From contig CAXXGA010000002.1 in the NCBI GenBank assembly GCA_963678585.2, positions 2,976,001-3,040,000 on the forward strand: a DNA stretch of 64,000 bases, written 5' to 3'. Below the pieces are notes generated by a model. That model had not been told where the DNA came from. It was given only the letters and a program-made list of their open reading frames with translations, and made no database searches. A program made the translations under genes and the position numbers. This document shows, piece by piece, positions 9,390 through 16,285 of the stretch (positions are counted from its first letter, which is position 1; each line of letters begins with the position of its first letter). This DNA comes from Breoghania sp963678585 (GTDB lineage: Bacteria > Pseudomonadota > Alphaproteobacteria > Rhizobiales > Stappiaceae).

Positions 9390-9562
9390 ATCGTTTCCCG
9401 CTGAAGGTGATCTTTAAAAGCGGGTATTTGTTTTGTTTGTGAATGAATAATGGGCGGAGCCTAACACGAATATCAAGCCCCTCTTACGTTAATAGATGTG
9501 AATTTATCTGATTGCATATTGTTTACGCAAAAACAGAGATATTATCGCAATGCAGAATATTA

Positions 9563-9573
9563 TTGCGACGCAA
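9563..9573. promoter_or_regulatory. Candidate operator TTGCG-A-CGCAA upstream of the liv set
   Basis: A 5+1+5 inverted repeat lies in the AT-rich promoter zone about 175 bp upstream of the acyl-CoA synthetase start, with related half-sites (ATCGCAA at 9544-9550, TTACGCAA at 9523-9530). The regulator is unknown and no regulator gene is adjacent. Confidence 0.3.
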
Positions 9574-9874
9574 AATACTTAACTCGTTAATACCCTACGT
9601 AATTTAGGCTATATGACTGTTTTCCATTGATGATTCTAGCAAGGTCAGGTGCAATGCATGCGTGTGTCCATTTCCCTCCGCAACAAATTGAGGCAGAAGG
9701 TTTGATGCGACGCACAAGCCGCATTGCCAGACGCACGCCACGTCGCTGCAACCATGCCGGGTCCGGACAGGGGCGGATTGGCGGACAAATGTCAGGAATT
9801 ATTGCGGGAAAGAGCGCGCAGCCTCCCCCGCGGCACGCCCTTGGCCGGTTATCGAGACGATGATTGGAGACGTT

Positions 9875-9900
9875 TGCAGATGGGGTCGCCCCCACCTGCA
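9875..9900 (-). terminator. Hairpin just downstream of the ior gene
   Basis: The inverted repeat TGCAGaTGGGG / CCCCAcCTGCA with a 4-nt loop begins 7 bp after the stop of the indolepyruvate oxidoreductase. It lacks a clear T-run, so it may be a weak terminator or mRNA-stabilising hairpin. Confidence 0.4.
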
Positions 9901-9906
9901 GACATC

Positions 9907-12900
9907 TTACTGGGCTGCGGCCGCCAGCGGTTCGCGCCGACGGAACGCATCGAGCAACCCGTCGCGCAGCGGCTGCGCGGCTTCCATCGCTTCCCGCCGG
10001 ATATGCCCGTAGCCGCGGATCGTCTCCGGCCACGCGGCAAGCTCGACCGCTGCGGCGTGATTGTCCGCATCGAGTGCGGCGGCCACTTCATCGAGCACAA
10101 ACATGTAGTCGTCGCGAAGGGCGTATTCCATCCTGCGGTCGGCAAAGCGCGCGAAGGGATCGATCGCCGTGCCGCGAATGCGCCGCATGCGCGCCAGCAC
10201 CTTCAGGACCGGCAAGATCCAAGGCCCGAAGGTCCGCTTCTTCGCCTCTCCGGTGGCCGGATCGATGCCGCCGAGGATGGGCGGAGCCAGATGCAGCTTC
10301 ACCCTGGACCAGCTTTCGAACTGCCCTTCCAGCTGACGCAGGAAAGAACCGTCCGTGTAGAGCCGGGCGACCTCGTATTCATCCTTGATCGCCATCAGCT
10401 TGAAGAGATTGCGCGCAGCCGCCTCCACCAGCACCGTGGAGCCGGGCATCGCCTCTTCTTCCGCCTGCCGGAGCTTCGAAAGCCGCTCGGTGAAGGCCTC
10501 GGCGTAGGATGCGCCGTGATAATCGACGAGGAAGCGCGTGCGGCGCTCGATCATTTCCTCCGGCGTTTCAGACAGACGCCGGAAGTCGCCGCCGTGAACG
10601 CCTGACGCCGCAGGGCGCTTCAAAAGAGCCTCCACGGCGTCGAGATCATGGGCCGCCATCCGCCCCCAGCGGAACGCATCGCGGTTCATCTCCACCGCCA
10701 CGCCGTTCATCTCGATGGCCTTTTCGATGGCTTCAGCCGAAAGCGGCACGCCGCCCGTCTGCCAGGCCAGGCCCAGCATGAACATGTTTGCGGCGATGGC
10801 ATCGCCCATCAGCGCCGTGGCGATGCGCGTGGCATCTACGAAACGCGAGCCGCCCGGCCTTGCCCGCTCTCGAAGCTCCTGAACCAGACGGCGCGAGGGC
10901 AGGGAAAAATCGGCATCATGGGTGAAGCTGCCGGGATAGGTCTCATGCGTGTTGGCGACGATGATGGAACGCGACGGATCCGCCGCCGTCAGCACCTTGG
11001 CCGACCCCGCCACCACGATATCGCAGCCGATGACGAGATCGGCAGCACCTGCGCCGACACGGATGGAATGGATCTGCGCAGGGTCTTTCGCAATGCGGAT
11101 ATGGCTGGTGACCGCCCCGCCCTTCTGGGCAAGACCGGCCATATCGATGATGCCGATGCCCTTGCCTTCCAGATGCGCCGCCATGCCGAGGACCGCACCG
11201 ACCGTGACCACGCCCGTACCGCCCACGCCGGTGAGCAGGATGCCGTAGGAACTGTCGCCGAGTTCCGCCAAATGCGGTTCCGGCAGCGAGGTCACATCCG
11301 GCCGCCCCGCCGTATCGGGCACGCCCGCAGGCTTCTTGCGCAGCTTGCCGCCCTCAACGGTGACGAAGCTCGGGCAGAAGCCCTTCAAGCAGGAGAAGTC
11401 CTTGTTGCAGCTCGACTGGTCGATCTCGCGCTTGCGTCCGAGTTCCGTCTCCAGCGGCTGAATGGCGACGCAGTTAGATTTCACGCCGCAATCGCCGCAG
11501 CCTTCGCAAACCAGTTCGTTGATGACGACGCGCCGGTCGGGATCGGGAAACGTGCCGCGCTTGCGACGCCGGCGCTTCTCCGCCGCACAGGTCTGATCGT
11601 AGATCAGCACCGTGAGCCCTGGCACTTGCGCCAGTTCGCGCTCCACCTCGACAAGCTCGTCTCGATGCTGGATGGTCGTGCCCTCCGGCCAGCCAACGGA
11701 GGCCGGATATTTGCCCGGCTCGTCGGTCACGATGGCGACCCGGCTCGCGCCTTCCGCGGCAACCTGCGCCGCGATCTGCGGCACCGTCAGCCCACCGTCA
11801 TGGGCCTGCCCGCCGGTCATCGCGACCGCATCGTTATAGAGGATCTTGTAGGTGATATTGGCCTTGCTGGCGGCCGCGGCCCGGATCGCCAGATAGCCGG
11901 AATGGTTGTAGGTGCCGTCGCCGAGATTCTGGAACACATGCTTGCGCACCGAGAAGGGAGCCTCGCCCACCCAGTTGGCACCCTCGCCACCCATCTGGGT
12001 GTAGCCCTCGGTGTTGCGGTCCATCCACTGCACCATGTAATGGCAGCCGATACCGGCATAGGCGCGCGAGCCTTCCGGCACCACCGTGGAGGAATTGTGC
12101 GGACAACCGGCGCAGAAATAGGGCGTGCGGGTGGCCACATCCTCGCTTGCGCGCCACGCAGCCTGTGCTTCAGCCAGCGCCTTCGTGCGTGCGACAAGGC
12201 CCTCGTTGGGCGCAACGCGCGCGATGCGCTCGCCGATGGCAATCGCGATGTCGTTGGCGTCGAGCGCGGCCTTGGCCGGGAACAGCCATTCGCCTGCCTC
12301 GTCGCGCTTGCCGACGATGACGGGCGCATCGGCTGCACCGTAAAGGATCTCGCGCATCTGGCTTTCGATGAGCCCGCGCTTTTCCTCAACGACGATGACC
12401 TGCTCCAGCCCTTGTGCGAACCGGCGGATGCCGCCCGGCTCCAGCGGCCATGTGCAGCCCACCTTGTAGAGGCGGATGCCGTAATTGGCGCAAGCCACCT
12501 CGTCGAGGCCGAGGCTGTCCAGCGCCTGCAGGACGTCGAGCCAGCTCTTGCCGGTGGACACGATACCGATCCGCGCCTTCGGCCCGCCGGAATGGACGAT
12601 CCGGTCAAGCCCGTTCGCCGCCAGATAGGCCATGACGGCAGGCAGCTTCACCTCGTGAAGCCGCTCTTCCTGTGCAAGAGCGGGATCGTTGATGCGGATG
12701 TGCGGCCCGCCCGGCGGGAAGGCAAAGTCGGGCAGAACCGGCGCAAACCGCGACAGCGAACCATCGATGGACCCGGTCGATTCCACGTTGTCCTTGACGA
12801 GTTTCATCGCCGCCCACGTGCCCGCAAAGCGCGACAGCGCCCAGCCGTGCAGGCCGAAATCCAGCATTTCCTGAATGCCCGCAGGGTTCAGCACCGGGAT

Positions 12901-13401
12901 CATCGCATCGACAAAGGCATATTCGGACTGGTGCGCGGTGGTGGAGCTTTCGCAGGTGTGATCGTCGCCCATCAGCGCCAGCACGCCGCCATGGGGCGAG
13001 GTTCCCGCCAGATTCGCGTGCCGCAACGCGTCGCCGGAGCGGTCCACCCCCGGCCCCTTGCCGTACCAGACACCGAAGACACCCTGCACCCGGCCCTCAC
13101 CGCGTAGCGCAACCTGCTGCGTACCCCACAGCGCGGTTGCGGCCAGATCTTCGTTGATGGCAGGCTGGAAATGGATGTCGCGCGGCTCAAGCAGCTTCTT
13201 CGCGCGGCCGAACTGCTGGTCGAGCGCGCCGAGCGGCGAGCCGCGATAGCCGGTGATATATCCGCCGGTGACGAGACCGGCCCTTTCGTCCAGCGCCTTC
13301 TGCATCAGGGCTAGACGGATCAACGCCTGGGTTCCGGAGACGAAGACCTGATCGACATCGAGGTCATACTTTTCATCAAGGCGAACCGGTTTAAGGCGCA
13401 T
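9907..13401 (-). CDS. Indolepyruvate:ferredoxin oxidoreductase, fused alpha-beta protein
   Basis: Encodes 1164 residues from the ATG at 13401, chosen because GGGAG lies 5 nt upstream. In-frame ATGs at 13413 and 13428 are less well placed. The order is an N-terminal IorA-like pyrophosphate/pyrimidine-binding region, a thiamine-diphosphate region with FCAGCPHNSS and YAGIGCHYM, a cysteine cluster CEGCGDCGVKSNC near residue 630 for a 4Fe-4S centre, an IorB-like gamma domain starting at GVGGTGVV near 720, and a C-terminal domain of unknown function. The family oxidatively decarboxylates aryl-2-oxoacids to aryl-acetyl-CoA with ferredoxin as electron acceptor. The single-chain form is typical of aerobic alpha- and betaproteobacteria. 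It has its own upstream region and probably forms a one-gene unit. Substrate is inferred. Confidence 0.92.
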   Translation of the reverse strand: MRLKPVRLDEKYDLDVDQVFVSGTQALIRLALMQKALDERAGLVTGGYITGYRGSPLGALDQQFGRAKKLLEPRDIHFQPAINEDLAATALWGTQQVALRGEGRVQGVFGVWYGKGPGVDRSGDALRHANLAGTSPHGGVLALMGDDHTCESSTTAHQSEYAFVDAMIPVLNPAGIQEMLDFGLHGWALSRFAGTWAAMKLVKDNVESTGSIDGSLSRFAPVLPDFAFPPGGPHIRINDPALAQEERLHEVKLPAVMAYLAANGLDRIVHSGGPKARIGIVSTGKSWLDVLQALDSLGLDEVACANYGIRLYKVGCTWPLEPGGIRRFAQGLEQVIVVEEKRGLIESQMREILYGAADAPVIVGKRDEAGEWLFPAKAALDANDIAIAIGERIARVAPNEGLVARTKALAEAQAAWRASEDVATRTPYFCAGCPHNSSTVVPEGSRAYAGIGCHYMVQWMDRNTEGYTQMGGEGANWVGEAPFSVRKHVFQNLGDGTYNHSGYLAIRAAAASKANITYKILYNDAVAMTGGQAHDGGLTVPQIAAQVAAEGASRVAIVTDEPGKYPASVGWPEGTTIQHRDELVEVERELAQVPGLTVLIYDQTCAAEKRRRRKRGTFPDPDRRVVINELVCEGCGDCGVKSNCVAIQPLETELGRKREIDQSSCNKDFSCLKGFCPSFVTVEGGKLRKKPAGVPDTAGRPDVTSLPEPHLAELGDSSYGILLTGVGGTGVVTVGAVLGMAAHLEGKGIGIIDMAGLAQKGGAVTSHIRIAKDPAQIHSIRVGAGAADLVIGCDIVVAGSAKVLTAADPSRSIIVANTHETYPGSFTHDADFSLPSRRLVQELRERARPGGSRFVDATRIATALMGDAIAANMFMLGLAWQTGGVPLSAEAIEKAIEMNGVAVEMNRDAFRWGRMAAHDLDAVEALLKRPAASGVHGGDFRRLSETPEEMIERRTRFLVDYHGASYAEAFTERLSKLRQAEEEAMPGSTVLVEAAARNLFKLMAIKDEYEVARLYTDGSFLRQLEGQFESWSRVKLHLAPPILGGIDPATGEAKKRTFGPWILPVLKVLARMRRIRGTAIDPFARFADRRMEYALRDDYMFVLDEVAAALDADNHAAAVELAAWPETIRGYGHIRREAMEAAQPLRDGLLDAFRRREPLAAAAQ

Positions 13402-13604
13402 ATCGTCTCCCATTTGAAATTCGTGCATTTCGCGGATCGTCGCTCGGCGCGCGCCAGCCAACCGGGACTGGGGGCCCGTTGCTACGCTCGCGGGCGTTGC
13501 GCCCGCATCGAGAAATCGCCGTTGACGATGGCCGTCAGGTTCGCGGCCTCGCGAGAGATGAAGCCTTAGAGTGAACGAGAGGAGTGCGCTGCGTCAAATG
13601 GTTT

Positions 13605-13631
13605 ATTCGCAAAATTCGCAAACCCGCAAAA
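13605..13631. promoter_or_regulatory. Three tandem 9-bp repeats (ATTCGCAAA type) upstream of ior
   Basis: Two perfect copies of ATTCGCAAA (13605-13613 and 13614-13622) are followed by a third imperfect copy CCCGCAAAA (13623-13631), about 200 bp upstream of the ior start. The 9-10 bp period would place protein contacts on one DNA face. The CGCAA core also recurs in the promoter region of the liv set, so a shared regulator is conceivable. Confidence 0.3.
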
Positions 13632-13894
13632 TCGAACGGCTCCGCTGCCTGTGCGTTCGTCATGAAAATCGACGCTTGATGCGTCGAAAACCGGAAATAC
13701 TTCGACACTCCGACCTGCGCCGAAATTCTTTCAAATCAAACAAGCATTAAGACGAAATCATGGTCGCAACCACGTAATCACATGCGGAGAGATAGATTTT
13801 CTGACGTCGTCAATTCGCGGCAGCGCCGTTCTTCTTGACGCCGTTACGACAACCATAGCCCTCCCAAGCCCCCCGGGATGGCCGAGCGGCGTCG

Positions 13895-13923
13895 GCGACC
13901 GGGCCCAAAGGCCCGCCCGTCGC
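13895..13923 (-). terminator. Hairpin downstream of the second TRAP permease pair
   Basis: A stem CGGGCC/GGCCCG with a 4-nt loop is nested in an outer GCGAC/GTCGC stem. It begins 23 bp after the dctM-like stop. No strong T-run follows, so it is a moderate terminator candidate. Confidence 0.4.
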
Positions 13924-13945
13924 GATCACAGATTGTACAGCAGGA

Positions 13946-15535
13946 TCAACCGTATATGAGCTTCGGCAACCATGTCGCGATCTGCGGCACGAACCAGACC
14001 AGCGCGAGCGCGCCCATCTGCAGCAACACATAGGGAATGATGCCCTTGTAGATGGCCGAGGTGCGCACCTCATCCGGCGCGACGCCGCGCAGATAGAAAA
14101 GGGCAAAGCCGAAGGGCGGCGTCAGGAAGGATGTCTGGAGATTGACCGCCATCATCACCGCCAGCCAGACCGGGCTCATCAATTCGCCGTCGGGCATCTC
14201 CATCTTCAGCAGAACCGGCGCGACCAGCGGCACGACGACGAAGACGATCTCGAGGAAATCGAGAAAGAAGCCGAGAACGAACATCACCGCCATGACGGCG
14301 ATGACCGCGCCCAGCGTACCGCCCGGAAGCCCCGAGAGTGCCGATTTCACCAGCTCCTCCCCGCCCAGATCGCGGAAGACCAGCGAGAAGAAACTCGCCC
14401 CGATCACGATTGCGAAGACCATCGAGGTGATCCGCACACCCTGACGCGAGACATCGCCCAGCATGCCGGAACGTGTCAGGCGGAAGAGCACCAGCGCGAA
14501 GCTTCCCGCAAACAGGCCCGACAGGATCACCGCCACCACGATGCCGACGAAATCGCCGGTCGGGATCGTATCGCGCATGGGCCTGAGATCGACGAATGCG
14601 GTCAGCGCCAACAGGCCGATGAGGCTTGCAAAGGCCAGCATCACGGCCCGGCTCGGGCCGTCCTTGAGCCGATTTCCGGCCAGAAGCAGCGCACCGGCGG
14701 CCCCGACGCCCGCAGCCTCGGTCGGCGTGGCGATACCCGCCAGAATGGAACCCAGCACCGCGACGATGAGCACGACCGGCGGCATCAGCGAGCCGAAGAG
14801 ATCGATATCGCCGCCCTCGTCGTCCTCCGCGATCATGGCCGGCGCGGACTTCGGGCTGATAATCGCCACCGTCATCTGCCAGGCGATATAGAGGCCCACG
14901 AGCATCAGCCCCGGCAGCAGCGCCCCGGCGAAAAGATCGCCGACGGAAACGGTGTCGGGCGCGAAATTGCCCATCTCCATCTGCGCCTTCTGATAGGCAC
15001 TGGCGAGCTGATCGCCCAGAATGACCAACACGATGGACGGGGGAATGATCTGGCCGAGCGTTCCAGCCGCTGCAATCCCGCCGCAGGCGAGCGAAGGCGC
15101 ATAGCCGTTGCGCAGCATGGTCGGAAGGGACATCAACCCCATCGTGACGACCGTCGCCCCGACGATGCCCGTGGAGGCGGCAAGCAGCGCCCCCACCAAC
15201 GTGACCGCCAGCGCCAGCCCGCCATTCATCCGTCCGAACAGACGGCCCATGGATTCCAGGAGGTCTTCGGCCACCCGCGAGCGCTCCAGCACCACCCCCA
15301 TGAAGATGAAAAGCGGCACGGCCACCAGAACCTCGTTGGTCATCTGGCCGAAAATGCGCGACGGCAGGGCGGCAAGCGTGATCGGGGCCCCGGCCAGATG
15401 GCCGAAAAAGGCAAAGACCAGCGCAACGCCTGCAAGCGTGAAGGCGACCGGATAGCCGGTCATGAGCATCACGCAAGCGGCTGCGAACATCGCGATGTCG
15501 AGCGAATGGACGATATCGAAAGGCAGGAAACTCAT
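13946..15535 (-). CDS. TRAP transporter large permease (DctM-like), second pair
   Basis: Encodes 529 residues with about 12-13 membrane spans. DctM-family motifs are present: VAVPLFIFMGVVLERS, ATTGIVGATVV-like ASTGIVGATVV, and GTLGQIIPPSIVLVILGDQ. It is the ion-coupled carboxylate channel of a TRAP transporter. It resembles the permease part of the 887-residue protein upstream but ends normally without an extension. Its start overlaps the DctQ-like stop by 4 bp. No binding protein of its own is adjacent; the three upstream paralogues are the nearest candidates. An insertion with DDEGGDID lies in a central loop. Confidence 0.9.
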   Translation of the reverse strand: MSFLPFDIVHSLDIAMFAAACVMLMTGYPVAFTLAGVALVFAFFGHLAGAPITLAALPSRIFGQMTNEVLVAVPLFIFMGVVLERSRVAEDLLESMGRLFGRMNGGLALAVTLVGALLAASTGIVGATVVTMGLMSLPTMLRNGYAPSLACGGIAAAGTLGQIIPPSIVLVILGDQLASAYQKAQMEMGNFAPDTVSVGDLFAGALLPGLMLVGLYIAWQMTVAIISPKSAPAMIAEDDEGGDIDLFGSLMPPVVLIVAVLGSILAGIATPTEAAGVGAAGALLLAGNRLKDGPSRAVMLAFASLIGLLALTAFVDLRPMRDTIPTGDFVGIVVAVILSGLFAGSFALVLFRLTRSGMLGDVSRQGVRITSMVFAIVIGASFFSLVFRDLGGEELVKSALSGLPGGTLGAVIAVMAVMFVLGFFLDFLEIVFVVVPLVAPVLLKMEMPDGELMSPVWLAVMMAVNLQTSFLTPPFGFALFYLRGVAPDEVRTSAIYKGIIPYVLLQMGALALVWFVPQIATWLPKLIYG

Positions 15536-16095
15536 GACGCGGACCCGGCCTCCTCGCCGTCAGGTCCGGCCTGACGGGTGAAGCGGAAAAGCGCCGCCGG
15601 CTGCCCGGTAAGGGCGCACAGACCGCGCAGCACGATTGCAACCGCCTGAAGCGCCATCAATGCGGCGAAGACGAGGATCAGCGTTTTCAGAAGAAACACC
15701 CCCTGAATGCCCGAGGTCTCGCGCGAGCCCTCAAGGATCGACCAGGACCGCGCCACATAGGGCCAGGCGTAATCGAGGATCACGAAACACATGGGCACCA
15801 GAAAGAACGCCGCGCCTATCGTATCCACCAGCGCGCGCAACCGCGGCCGCGCCTCGCGATAGAAAATATCCACCCGCACATGGGCGTCCACGCTCAGCGT
15901 ATAGGCGCCGGCGAGCATGAAGGTGGCGGCATGGAGATAGACGATCGATTCCTGCATCCAGATCGAGCCGAGCCCGAAGACGTAGCGCATCAGGACGACG
16001 GCAACCTGAATGATCACCATGAGCGGCATGGCCCAGGCGATGGCTCGACCGACGGTGCTGTTGACCCGGTCGATGATGAGGGCGGCGGCGAGCAT
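15532..16095 (-). CDS. TRAP transporter small permease (DctQ-like), second pair
   Basis: Encodes 187 residues from the ATG at 16095, preceded by GGAAG. An upstream in-frame ATG at 16128 lacks such a site. Four membrane spans are seen, with the conserved segment QESIVYLHAATFMLAGAYTL followed by HVRVDIFY, a hallmark of DctQ proteins of the 2-oxoacid (Tak) type. It forms the membrane complex with the large permease, whose ATG overlaps its stop. A strong terminator lies between this gene and the large permease upstream, so the pair probably has its own promoter in 16096-16233 or depends on readthrough. Confidence 0.87.
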   Translation of the reverse strand: MLAAALIIDRVNSTVGRAIAWAMPLMVIIQVAVVLMRYVFGLGSIWMQESIVYLHAATFMLAGAYTLSVDAHVRVDIFYREARPRLRALVDTIGAAFFLVPMCFVILDYAWPYVARSWSILEGSRETSGIQGVFLLKTLILVFAALMALQAVAIVLRGLCALTGQPAALFRFTRQAGPDGEEAGSAS

Positions 16096-16233
16096 GTTCG
16101 GACTTCCGCTAAGATATTGCATCCGCATAGCATTGCGTATGCGAATTGGGAACCGGCAGATCGGGATTCCGGGTGAGGCACCTTGTCGGGAAGGCCGGCT
16201 CCGCCGCCGGACCCGTCAGGGAGAGCCGGGGCA

Positions 16234-16276
16234 GAAGAAAAGAAATGCCTCCCGCACCGTATCCGGCGCGGGAGGC
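16234..16276 (-). terminator. Rho-independent terminator after the extended TRAP permease
   Basis: On the minus strand a perfect 9-bp stem GCCTCCCGC/GCGGGAGGC with a 12-nt loop is followed by ATTTCTTTTCTTC. It starts about 10 bp after the stop of the 887-residue permease, so this operon probably ends here. Confidence 0.8.
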
Positions 16277-16285
16277 GGCGTTCGA

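Larger units (their letters stand above)
9390..9906. other. Intergenic region: promoter of the acyl-CoA synthetase-liv set and end of the ior gene
   Basis: About 517 bp without a convincing gene. The part at 9420-9640 is clearly AT-richer than its surroundings and should contain the leftward promoter. It has repeated CGCAA/TTGCG elements, the clearest being the 11-bp near-palindrome at 9563-9573. The rightmost part holds a hairpin next to the ior stop. A plus-strand open frame at 9627-9863 has no ribosome binding site and no recognisable content. Confidence 0.5.
13402..13945. other. Intergenic region between ior and the TRAP cluster
   Basis: About 540 bp with no supported gene. It should hold the ior promoter (13560-13800 is AT-richer) and the terminator of the dctQM pair. 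The only structured elements seen are the 9-bp tandem repeat at 13605-13631 and the hairpin at 13895-13923. Confidence 0.45.

Noticed and set aside
9627..9863. Possible small gene in the gap between the liv set and ior
   Set aside because: No ribosome binding site, no conserved pattern, and it reads into the ior 3' hairpin region.
10648..13107. Plus-strand open frame of about 820 codons opposite the ior gene
   Set aside because: Antisense to a well-supported enzyme gene, with biased composition and no domain or ribosome binding site.
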